64,000 nucleotides of DNA, from positions 1,224,501 through 1,288,500 of the forward strand of contig NZ_CP049834.1 of the NCBI RefSeq assembly GCF_019916085.1. The letters run 5' to 3'. Below, piece by piece: positions 33,231 through 40,799 of the stretch. The DNA comes from Aquirufa lenticrescens. Its GTDB lineage: Bacteria; Bacteroidota; Bacteroidia; Cytophagales; Spirosomataceae. The notes under the pieces are model-generated. The model searched no databases. It saw nothing but the letters and a program-made list of their open reading frames with translations, and had not been told where the DNA came from. The stretch's first letter is position 1, and the number at the start of each line of letters is the position of its first letter. The position numbers and the translations under genes are program-made.

Positions 33231-34876
33231 TTTCTTTTGGCTTTCATCTCCGCCGCCTTTTGTTTCGGCACACCGAATACCTTTCCTTCTGCTGCATCAT
33301 TCAAAAAGCGATCTATGTAGCCGTTGCTAATGGTGCTATTGTCCTTGTATTTCAGTCGTAATGCGTCTAATTGCTTATGCAAAGTCTTTCGAATCGAAGC
33401 ATACGCCGGATCATTGTAGACATTCTTTAATTCCAAAGGGTCCTTCTCGCGGTCAATAAGCTCCCAAGCATCCGTAGAAAAATAGTAATGAATTAACTTA
33501 TATTTCTTAGTCACGATGGCATAATGTCGATTCACCATGTGTTCTGCTGGGTATTCATAATAGTGGTAATATACTGCATCGCGCTTCCAAGATTTACCCG
33601 TCATCAGAGGGATTAGACTTTGGCCTTGCATATCTTTAGGCGCTGGAATGTCTGCTGCATCCAAAAAGGTTTGGGCAAAATCGAGGTTTTGAACTAAAGC
33701 ATCTGATTTTTGACCGGCTTTAATTTGGCTTGGCCACGACACCATCAGCGGAGTCTTGAAGGATTCATCATAGATGAAGCGCTTATCGAACCAACCGTGC
33801 TCGCCTAAGTAAAATCCTTGGTCGGAAGTATACACAATAATTGTATTTTCCATCAAGTTATTCGCTTCCAAATAATCCAATAAACGGCCTACGTTCTCAT
33901 CTACTGATCGTAAAGTTCCTAGATAATCTTGCATGTAGCGTTGAAATTTCCAGCGCATTTTATCTTGCTCCGTCATGTTCGGGTAGGCCTTGATGAATTC
34001 CGCATTAATACGATTGTAAACGCGGTCAAAATTCGCTTTTTGGCTTGGGGTTAATCGGCCCATTTCAGCAGCGAAACGACGCTTATCAAAACCGATTTCT
34101 GGGATTTTCAATGAGTCCATCGTAGCGGGATAAATTTTGTTATCCCCGGCCCAACTCATACTGTTTAGGATATTCATTTCTGCTTCTTTGGCGGGGGATG
34201 TCCTACCGGAATAATCATCAAAAAGCGTCTTGGGTTCCGGGTACGTTTTCTGCGTCATTTCATCCAAATGGCGTTCTGCCATTAACCAGGAACGATGTGG
34301 AGCCTTGTGTAAATACATCAATAGGAAAGGTTTTTCAGGAGTTCGCTCCTGCTTCAACCAGTCCAAAGTCATGTCGGTAATTATATCTGTTACATAGCCA
34401 TTGACTTTAATATTCCCCTCGTTTTTTGTGATGAAATCGGGATTATAATAATTGCCTTGGTCAGGTAAGATTTTGAACTGATCAAAGCCCTTTGGGCTAT
34501 TTCCAAAATGTAGTTTCCCAAACATCGCCGTTTGGTATCCGTTTGCCTGTAAAATCTGCGGGAAGGTAATGTTCGTTGTATCGAATTTAAAGTGATTGTC
34601 GACCTTACCATTTAGGTGTGAATGCTTACCGGTTAGGATCGTGGCCCGACTGGGCGCACAGATGGAATTGGTCACGCTGGCATTCGTAAACAGGATACCA
34701 TTTTTTGCAATGCGGTCTATGTTAGGAGTCGAAATTAAGCGTTGGTCATATGCCGAAATGGCCTGATAAGCATGGTCGTCCGACATGATGAAGATGATGT
34801 TCGGACGCTTATTGGCTTGCGCTAAAATTTGTGAAAAGCTCGCGCACATGAGCAATCCAATTAAAATATGTTTCAT
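33227..34876 (-). CDS. Secreted Cys-type sulfatase
   Basis: 549 residues with a signal peptide (residues 1-20). Metal-binding MSDDHAYQAI, and the formylglycine site CAPSR with Cys73 (NSICAPSRATILTGKH). Further arylsulfatase motifs: GYQTAMFGKLHFG and YTSDQGFYLGEHGWFDKR. The pattern resembles iduronate/heparan-type or polysaccharide sulfatases (S1 family), which remove sulfate from glycans. Coupled to its maturase; no SusCD pair nearby, so the glycan cannot be named. Confidence 0.93.
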   Translation of the reverse strand: MKHILIGLLMCASFSQILAQANKRPNIIFIMSDDHAYQAISAYDQRLISTPNIDRIAKNGILFTNASVTNSICAPSRATILTGKHSHLNGKVDNHFKFDTTNITFPQILQANGYQTAMFGKLHFGNSPKGFDQFKILPDQGNYYNPDFITKNEGNIKVNGYVTDIITDMTLDWLKQERTPEKPFLLMYLHKAPHRSWLMAERHLDEMTQKTYPEPKTLFDDYSGRTSPAKEAEMNILNSMSWAGDNKIYPATMDSLKIPEIGFDKRRFAAEMGRLTPSQKANFDRVYNRINAEFIKAYPNMTEQDKMRWKFQRYMQDYLGTLRSVDENVGRLLDYLEANNLMENTIIVYTSDQGFYLGEHGWFDKRFIYDESFKTPLMVSWPSQIKAGQKSDALVQNLDFAQTFLDAADIPAPKDMQGQSLIPLMTGKSWKRDAVYYHYYEYPAEHMVNRHYAIVTKKYKLIHYYFSTDAWELIDREKDPLELKNVYNDPAYASIRKTLHKQLDALRLKYKDNSTISNGYIDRFLNDAAEGKVFGVPKQKAAEMKAKRK

Positions 34877-35043
34877 GTAAATAGGTTTAATATTGGCAAA
34901 TTAGATAAATAAACAGGAAAGACCCCCAAGGCTACCGATTTAAATCTAATTTCAGCAATTCTTTTTTGTTCCCTTTTCCCTTTTGGGAACAGATTTTAGC
35001 GGTTAATCTTACTACTTCTTTACCTTATACTTAAATTTAAATT

Positions 35044-35775
35044 ATGAGCTTAAAGAACAAGGCAGCTAAATTACGTTTCGATCTATCAGGGTATTACTTT
35101 TTCGGATTGGTCTTTCTCGTATTACTGGGTTTTTGGCCTTCGTATTTTGCCAAATTTTTCAACGGCACAGCGGATTTTTCCTTCTATTTTCACTTTCATG
35201 CTGGCGTGCTCATTCTTTGGATGAGCTTACTTATTCTTCAGCCCATTTTAATCCGGAAAAAGCACTTAGATATCCATCGCTTGCTGGGGAAAGTAAGTTA
35301 TTTTCTTATTCCCTTCATCTTTATATCTATCATTTTATTGACTCATTCTCGTTTGCCACATCAGGGGCAATTAACGGACGACCATTTAGTGGGGACGTTC
35401 AATTCGGTTAAGGATTTAGTGATTTTGGCTGTTGCCTTTTTTATCGCGTTAAAGTATGTAAAGGACTATCAGTTACACGCCAGGGGAATGATTGTGACGG
35501 GTTTGGCATTCATAGAACCCGCATTTATTCGCTTTACGTTAAGAGTGATTAGTGATCCAATGATGGCTTATGTGGCAACTATACTAACCGTTTACGCGGT
35601 ATTCATTTATTTGATTTATCTCGAGCGAAAACAAGCCAGCGCTCGCTGGGTGTTTCCATTGGTCTTAGCCCTTTATGTGATTGCTCATGGAATGGTCATA
35701 TCCGAGATCGTGTATTTTCCATTCTGGCGTGAATTTGTCACTTGGTTTGCAGGATTACCTTTGACAATAAACTAA
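35044..35775 (+). CDS. Hypothetical integral membrane protein
   Basis: 243 residues with six or seven hydrophobic helices (e.g. FGLVFLVLLGFWPSYF, VSYFLIPFIFISIILL, LALYVIAHGMVIS). Conserved-looking histidines in the second and third helices (FHFHAGVLILW, LDIHRLLGK) recall haem- or metal-binding membrane families such as DUF2306, but I cannot assign it. Transcribed alone, divergent from the sulfatase. Confidence 0.7.
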   Translation: MSLKNKAAKLRFDLSGYYFFGLVFLVLLGFWPSYFAKFFNGTADFSFYFHFHAGVLILWMSLLILQPILIRKKHLDIHRLLGKVSYFLIPFIFISIILLTHSRLPHQGQLTDDHLVGTFNSVKDLVILAVAFFIALKYVKDYQLHARGMIVTGLAFIEPAFIRFTLRVISDPMMAYVATILTVYAVFIYLIYLERKQASARWVFPLVLALYVIAHGMVISEIVYFPFWREFVTWFAGLPLTIN

Positions 35776-35803
35776 TTTTATACTAATAAAATTAGGGTAA
35801 TTG

Positions 35804-36310
35804 TCATTTCCAATACTCAAATACTGGCCCATTATCTCCAAACACAGAATCTTTATCTGGAAGTGGAATACTAGCGATTTCTGCCAAAACAGATGAACTT
35901 TCTTCCTTTTTCAAACTAAACTTCAGGTTCCAATCTGCGCCATTCGGATAGCCTCCTACAAATTGATATTCCAGAGAATTATCTACTGAAATATGCCCAA
36001 TACCTGCGGGCAAGATGATTACGTCCCCCTTTTCCACGGTAACAATTTCTCCCTTTTCTCCACCTAGCTTTAAGCGCGCGTGTCCACTTTTTAGTCCCAA
36101 AACTTCATGCGTATTGCTATGAAAATGGTCTTCGGTTAATATGATATCATGCCAGTTATTTCCCCATCCGTTTTGGCAAAATAATACTTCCAGGTCCTTG
36201 CGAGCAACGTGCTCAAGGGCATTTTTATAAATTATCACGGGGAGAATGTTGTTCGGAATATCTCCGTCATTCTCGAAAAAGTAGGTGATAATATCTTGTT
36301 TGTTCATCAT
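35804..36310 (-). CDS. Cupin domain protein
   Basis: 168 residues. A single cupin barrel: the metal-site motif is EDHFHSNTHEVLGLKSGHARL (quoted as HFHSNTHEVLGL) and the second half is GDVIILPAGIGHIS. Histidines and glutamate of cupin motif 1 and the histidine of motif 2 are present, so it probably binds a metal. Function unknown. Follows the esterase-like gene by 9 bp on the same strand. Confidence 0.82.
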   Translation of the reverse strand: MMNKQDIITYFFENDGDIPNNILPVIIYKNALEHVARKDLEVLFCQNGWGNNWHDIILTEDHFHSNTHEVLGLKSGHARLKLGGEKGEIVTVEKGDVIILPAGIGHISVDNSLEYQFVGGYPNGADWNLKFSLKKEESSSVLAEIASIPLPDKDSVFGDNGPVFEYWK

Positions 36311-36319
36311 TCACTGAAC

Positions 36320-37231
36320 CTATTTCGCCACCAGGAACTTATTCACATCCAACCAATGGATAAACGCATCAAACCATTTATTGCTCGTTCTATTCGGATT
36401 ACCTAAACCAAAGCCGTGGCCGCCGTTTTGGTATAAGTGAAACTCCACCGGTCTACCCGCTTTGAACCACGATTCAATCACTCCAAATTGGGAATTAAAT
36501 AAGAAGTCATCGGAGGCAATCGCGTTAAACATCGGTGGTGCGTTGGCTGGCACTTTCACTGGACCCATTCCACCATAAATCGGTCCAATAAAGGCAAGTT
36601 TCATCGTTTTCGAATTAAGCGTTGCGTGCATCGTTAAACCAGCTCCAGCAGAAAATCCAATCATACCAATTCGTTGTGTATCTACACCCCAAGCTGCGGC
36701 GTTTTTGATGATCATCGCATAGGCCGCTTCTGCGTCAGTTAATTGATTCGACAGATCCATTTGAGCCATTGGATTCGTATTCTTTGCTGTGCTGTCTGTC
36801 TTTTGTGGTGCCGGACGTGGACGATTCATCCAAGCCGTAAAGTCATCTAACTTTTCAGGGGTTGGGAATAAGCGGTATTTTAGAACGAAAGCGGTAATTC
36901 CTTTTTTGGCCAAAGCCTCAGCCACTTCCCAGCCCTCATTTCCCATCGAAAGCCAACGGTATCCCCCACCCGGCGCCACAATAACAGCAGCTCCATTTGC
37001 CTTGCCCTTTTCAGGGAAGAAAGGCGTTAAGGTAGCTTGGGAAATATTCCGCGCCATCGGATCGCCCCACTGGCGAAACCACGTTTCAGCTGCCGGCTGG
37101 TCCTTCACGGAACCAGTATTTAATGGAATCGCATTAGGTTCTTTAGGCGCATCTAGCGGATAAATCGTTCCATCTTGTGCGATGGTGTTGAAAGCCAAAC
37201 AGGTTAGAATGGCAATAAATAGCTTTTTCAT
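36320..37231 (-). CDS. Secreted alpha/beta hydrolase (esterase, acetylxylan-esterase-like)
   Basis: 303 residues with a signal peptide (MKKLFIAILTCLAFNTIAQ). Oxyanion-type VIVAPGGGYRWLSMGNEGW, nucleophile elbow GFSAGAGL (Ser about residue 195) and a C-terminal histidine in YQNGGHGFGLGNPN. Members of this group (annotated as xylanase or acetylxylan esterase) deacetylate plant glycans or cleave small esters. Probably cotranscribed with the cupin gene. Confidence 0.88.
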   Translation of the reverse strand: MKKLFIAILTCLAFNTIAQDGTIYPLDAPKEPNAIPLNTGSVKDQPAAETWFRQWGDPMARNISQATLTPFFPEKGKANGAAVIVAPGGGYRWLSMGNEGWEVAEALAKKGITAFVLKYRLFPTPEKLDDFTAWMNRPRPAPQKTDSTAKNTNPMAQMDLSNQLTDAEAAYAMIIKNAAAWGVDTQRIGMIGFSAGAGLTMHATLNSKTMKLAFIGPIYGGMGPVKVPANAPPMFNAIASDDFLFNSQFGVIESWFKAGRPVEFHLYQNGGHGFGLGNPNRTSNKWFDAFIHWLDVNKFLVAK

Positions 37232-37372
37232 AGTTTTACGAGGTTTAGATTGACAAGATAAATAATTTCATTTGGTTTTATTATCATGGATTAAGGGGTT
37301 CAAAATCAAGAGTTTGATAAATGGCAAGACAATGTTGTTAGCTAGGGTTTTAATGTCTAATTTGCTGGAGCA

Positions 37373-37687
37373 ATGAACCAGGTAAAAATCCATACTAAAA
37401 AAGAGCTTTTGAATGCACTTTCTAAAAACAGAGAGATGATAAAGTTATTTGGAGTGACTAGCCTAGGCATTTTTGGATCGTTTAGCAAAGGGAAAATTAA
37501 GGAATCGAGTGATGTGGATTTATTAGTTGATTTTGACCCAGCTAAAAAGAGCTTTGACAATTTTATGGATCTGTCCTTCTTTTTAGAGGGGATTTTTGGC
37601 AGAAAAGTGGAGATAGTTACCACTCAATCATTAAGTAAGTTTATTGGACCTCATATTCTAAATGAGGTTCAAAATGTTAGCCTCTAA
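37373..37687 (+). CDS. mntA: MntA-like nucleotidyltransferase antitoxin
   Basis: 104 residues of the minimal nucleotidyltransferase family. The signature GSFSKGKIKESSDVDLLVDF (residues 35-54) carries the GSxxxG and DxD motifs. In HEPN/MNT (type VII) systems this protein AMPylates a tyrosine of the HEPN toxin and inactivates it. The hepT gene overlaps its end by 26 bp. Confidence 0.9.
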   Translation: MNQVKIHTKKELLNALSKNREMIKLFGVTSLGIFGSFSKGKIKESSDVDLLVDFDPAKKSFDNFMDLSFFLEGIFGRKVEIVTTQSLSKFIGPHILNEVQNVSL

Positions 37688-38003
37688 TATCGAATTGGTT
37701 CAACATATTCTTGTTGAAACATCTTTCATCTTACAGCATACGAATAATAAGTCTAAAGCGGACGTTGTAAACGACGAAGTGCTTTGTCGTGCAGTAGTTA
37801 GAAGCCTAGAAATTATAGGAGAAGCTGCTAAAAAATTGGATGACGAATTTAAGTCAATCAATAACCATATAGAGTGGAAAAAACTTGCCGGCACTCGTGA
37901 CAAATTGATACATGATTATTTCGGCATTGATTATGATATTGTCTGGGATATTATCGAAACCAAAATTCAGGACTTAGATTATTTCTTGCGACAACTGGTT
38001 TAG
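37662..38003 (+). CDS. hepT: HepT-like HEPN RNase toxin
   Basis: 113 residues. The HEPN catalytic motif RxxxxH is R79-DKLI-H84, followed by a tyrosine (DYFGID) that fits the AMPylated RX4HXY position. IIGEAAKKLDDEF is also typical. An alternative start at 37674 would give MLASNIELV and a 14-bp overlap with mntA. HEPN RNases cut mRNA or tRNA when released from MNT. Confidence 0.9.
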   Translation: MRFKMLASNIELVQHILVETSFILQHTNNKSKADVVNDEVLCRAVVRSLEIIGEAAKKLDDEFKSINNHIEWKKLAGTRDKLIHDYFGIDYDIVWDIIETKIQDLDYFLRQLV

Positions 38004-38073
38004 CTTTAAAGCTCTTACTTTTGTTTTGTGGAGGCAAATCCTTTACTTTAACCTATTAATCGGTCTTAATTAG

Positions 38074-38361
38074 ATGAACCTCGGAATCGTAGTTAAATGG
38101 AGCTTTGTTATTAGCTTAGTTTTTGAGCTTGTGGGCGCGTTAATGAAGATTATGCATCTTCCAGGTGCTGATATCTTATTAATCATTGGTATGGTGGCCA
38201 ATGGGGTTTTTATTGTTTCTGCTTTATCGGAAGTTTGGGGATCTGTGAGAATCAATACGAATGAAAAAGTGATGTGGACGATTGCCTTTATTTTTATGGG
38301 ATTTTTAGGCGCCATAGCAGGAATACTTTATGTAGTAATGGGGCGTAAACGGATAGTATAA
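38074..38361 (+). CDS. Small membrane protein similar to GldL N-terminus
   Basis: 95 residues with three hydrophobic helices; the segment VFELVGALMKIMHLPGADILL resembles the first helices of the gliding/secretion motor protein GldL (quoted in part: ALMKIMHLPGAD). The C-terminal cytoplasmic part of GldL is absent, and gldK, gldM and gldN are not nearby, so this is a stand-alone relative of unknown role. Confidence 0.7.
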   Translation: MNLGIVVKWSFVISLVFELVGALMKIMHLPGADILLIIGMVANGVFIVSALSEVWGSVRINTNEKVMWTIAFIFMGFLGAIAGILYVVMGRKRIV

Positions 38362-38366
38362 TTCAT

Positions 38367-38465
38367 ATGAAGCAATTCTTTACTAAGTACCGAAACCAAA
38401 TTATCGTGGGCGTTATAGTCTATCTATTCTTGATTTTTAGAGATGTAATCAAATCTATTTTTTAG
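38367..38465 (+). CDS. Very small membrane protein (32 aa)
   Basis: ATG 38367 to TAG 38465 encodes MKQFFTKYRNQ followed by one hydrophobic helix IIVGVIVYLFLIF and a basic end. It begins 5 bp after the GldL-like gene and ends 10 bp before the next, so it fits an operon position. Basic-helix-basic layout resembles small membrane peptides; type I toxin-like or structural role is speculative. Confidence 0.45.
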   Translation: MKQFFTKYRNQIIVGVIVYLFLIFRDVIKSIF

Positions 38466-38475
38466 TTAATCAATT

Positions 38476-38841
38476 ATGAAAAAAGTAGCCTTTATCCTTA
38501 GTCTTTTCTTAATGGCATTTTCTGCAAAAGCCCAGGATAATATTAACATCAATTTCTCCAATGATTACAAAGATGTGTATCATCTCTCGTTAATTATTTA
38601 TACTCCAGATGGTAAAATACAAACCCGCGTTAGTAATCTAAATCCGGCCGAAACCAAGACGTATTCCTTACCTGCTCGTACCGAAATTTTCATCGCAGAT
38701 TATAAACAAGAAGCTTTTGCGATGAAAGGAAATGATATAAAAGCAACAGGTGTGAAACCTTTTCTTGTGCTAAAAGATTCGGAATCCGAAGTCCTTATTA
38801 AGTTAAGTTCCATCGCGAACACTCAAATGTCGTCTAAATGA
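38476..38841 (+). CDS. Hypothetical secreted protein
   Basis: 121 residues with a signal peptide cleaved after FSAKA. The mature part is a beta-rich domain (YHLSLIIYTPDGKIQTRVSNL, quoted in part) with no recognised family. Located in a run of small plus-strand genes between the hepT pair and a DinB gene. Confidence 0.65.
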   Translation: MKKVAFILSLFLMAFSAKAQDNININFSNDYKDVYHLSLIIYTPDGKIQTRVSNLNPAETKTYSLPARTEIFIADYKQEAFAMKGNDIKATGVKPFLVLKDSESEVLIKLSSIANTQMSSK

Positions 38842-38887
38842 CGCACCGATGCCAATAATTAGAAAAAAGTAACGATCATATTTGCAA

Positions 38888-39268
38888 ATGGAATTTGGTG
38901 CCAGAGTTAAAGAGATTAGAACAAGTTTGAATTATTCTCAAAAAGAACTTTCTGAACAAACCGGCTTAACGCTCAGAACAATTCAACGAATCGAGAATAA
39001 AGAAGTGAAACCTAGTCTTCATTCATTGAAGGTGATAGGCGAGGCTTTGAAAACAGATTTGTCCGAATACTCCACAGCGGCTGACACTAAACCCTACGAG
39101 TTTAATTTCACCATTAAAATCACGGATATGAATCAATTTATCACAGACTTAAAAACATTAGTAAAGAACAATTGGAAGTTAATTCTTTGGGTAATCTTAA
39201 TTGTTTCTTTTATTTCCAATTACGATCAAATTAAAGCCGGCTTTATCGATGGCTGGAATAATAAATAG
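38888..39268 (+). CDS. XRE-family regulator with a C-terminal membrane segment
   Basis: 126 residues from the ATG at 38888; the TTG at 38882 lies in the promoter box CATATTTG (38877-38884). N-terminal helix-turn-helix (GARVKEIRTSLNYSQKELSE, TLRTIQRIENKEVKPSLHSL), then a linker and a hydrophobic helix (NWKLILWVILIVSFIS). A membrane-tethered DNA-binding protein. Cotranscribed with the next gene (4 bp gap). Confidence 0.82.
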   Translation: MEFGARVKEIRTSLNYSQKELSEQTGLTLRTIQRIENKEVKPSLHSLKVIGEALKTDLSEYSTAADTKPYEFNFTIKITDMNQFITDLKTLVKNNWKLILWVILIVSFISNYDQIKAGFIDGWNNK

Positions 39269-39272
39269 TTGA

Positions 39273-39926
39273 ATGAATGATTTTTATAAACAGCCAAAAG
39301 CCTTAGTCTGGATCGAATCCATTCTATTCCTTTTGGCTGGTTTTTTTCTAGCGGTTTTGATCATCGAAAAGGGTTCGGAACAACCAGTATTTTACGCAGC
39401 GTTCATTTTATACGTTCCCATCAGCCAATTTTTGTATACGCCTATTTTTAAGCTAACGGGTGGATATACCTATTATTCGCCCATGCTGTTAGGCTATATG
39501 GCGAACGAGAAACAGATCGATTTACATAGCGGGACCGGCTTTGATTATTTGTTTGTTTTTAGAAATTATAAGCCGGGAATTGAATTAAGAAATAGGCTGC
39601 TCGCTTATCATTTGGAAGGCTTATTACAGCTCATCTCTTTAATCGAAAACAAGCAGGTTTCGGAATCTGTTACAATCGTGGGAACATCGTATTTTTTCAA
39701 CGATAGAACCTTACTAAAACTCGGGTTCCAAATCGAAAAGGCGTCTACCTTTTATCGAGCAAATCTCTTTATTAATTTCATCGATTTATTTTGGATGTAT
39801 TCTCTTTCGCGAGGCAAAGTTTCCATACCCGCTATGTGGGATGCTAAAAAAGCGAGTATTCAGGGGGCAGCACTAGTGGCTCAGAAAGGGAAATTTGAAG
39901 CACTTAAAAATCATTTAACGGATTAA
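39273..39926 (+). CDS. Hypothetical membrane-associated protein
   Basis: 217 residues. Two N-terminal hydrophobic helices (IESILFLLAGFFLAVLII and AAFILYVPISQFLY) and a soluble C-terminal part with a pattern GTSYFFNDRTLLKLGFQIEK suggestive of an acyltransferase-like beta-alpha unit. No family recognised. Follows the membrane-tethered regulator by 4 bp and may be functionally linked. Confidence 0.65.
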   Translation: MNDFYKQPKALVWIESILFLLAGFFLAVLIIEKGSEQPVFYAAFILYVPISQFLYTPIFKLTGGYTYYSPMLLGYMANEKQIDLHSGTGFDYLFVFRNYKPGIELRNRLLAYHLEGLLQLISLIENKQVSESVTIVGTSYFFNDRTLLKLGFQIEKASTFYRANLFINFIDLFWMYSLSRGKVSIPAMWDAKKASIQGAALVAQKGKFEALKNHLTD

Positions 39927-39935
39927 TCGCCTACT

Positions 39936-40373
39936 ATGGAAAAGCAAATTTTCAAAGACCTATTAGCGCAAAATCAGCTAAGTTGCAGTTTTGCTTTCAA
40001 TGAAATTAATGACAAAAATGTGTCATTGCGATTAAGCGCAGGTGCATCTTCTATAGGTTTTATTTATCGTCACATAGCTGAAACAATGCTCATGTTTGGT
40101 TATTTTTTCGGCATGCCTAGTGATGTTGCAAATACTACGATGGGTCAACAGGATGAAGGCCAAGGCAACAATTGTGGTGAAACAAAAACCCTAATGGAAA
40201 AAGGCTTTTTGATGTTGGAACAATTGATTGAAAATACGTCTGATGGAGGTTGGAATGAAACAGTAGATACGCCTTTTTTCGGAACTGTTTCTAAGGCACG
40301 CTTATTTGCGCATATTTTATACCATAATTCTTATCATGCAGGCCAAATAGGCTTGACACTTAAAAGGGCTTAG
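39936..40373 (+). CDS. DinB family protein
   Basis: 145 residues, DinB/YfiT-like four-helix bundle. The metal histidines are seen in FIYRHIAETMLMF and in HILYHNSYHAGQIGL near the C-terminus. These proteins are often thiol-dependent transferases or hydrolases with a Ni/Zn/Fe centre; substrate unknown. Confidence 0.82.
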   Translation: MEKQIFKDLLAQNQLSCSFAFNEINDKNVSLRLSAGASSIGFIYRHIAETMLMFGYFFGMPSDVANTTMGQQDEGQGNNCGETKTLMEKGFLMLEQLIENTSDGGWNETVDTPFFGTVSKARLFAHILYHNSYHAGQIGLTLKRA

Positions 40374-40380
40374 GATAAGT

Positions 40381-40797
40381 CTAACACTCCACCATCCACT
40401 CCACCCCAAACTTATCCCGGAAAGTCCCTAAAATAGTGCCCCAAGGCCCCTCATCTAAGGGCATTTCAACAGTGCCTCCAGCTGATAAACCATTGAATAT
40501 AGTCTCCGCTTCTTCTTTTGTCGAGACAGCAATAACAATCTTACTTCGATTCTCTTCCTCGCTCACCACCCCCATAAAATTAGGTACATCGCTACCTGAT
40601 AAATAACCTCCACCATTGATTGGCAAACGGATCAACATGATCTTGTTCTGCTCTTCTTCCGGGAACGAGAATTCAGGATTGTTCAATTCTTTAAATCGCA
40701 TGAGACGCGAAAATGATCCGCCTAAAACTGAGCGGTAAAATTCAAACGCTTCTTCCGTGTTTCCGTTGAAGTGGATGTGAGGGATAATAGTTGCCAT
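40381..40797 (-). CDS. VOC/PhnB-like glyoxalase-fold protein
   Basis: I start at ATG 40797, 3 bp after the oxidoreductase stop, giving 138 residues MATIIPHIHFNGNTEEAF. The PhnB/3-demethylubiquinone methyltransferase-like glyoxalase fold is shown by FYRSVLGGSFSRLMRF, LPINGGGYLSGSD and the end GTFRDKFGVEWMVEC. Members bind small ligands; activity not predictable. Confidence 0.85.
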   Translation of the reverse strand: MATIIPHIHFNGNTEEAFEFYRSVLGGSFSRLMRFKELNNPEFSFPEEEQNKIMLIRLPINGGGYLSGSDVPNFMGVVSEEENRSKIVIAVSTKEEAETIFNGLSAGGTVEMPLDEGPWGTILGTFRDKFGVEWMVEC

Positions 40798-40799
40798 AC

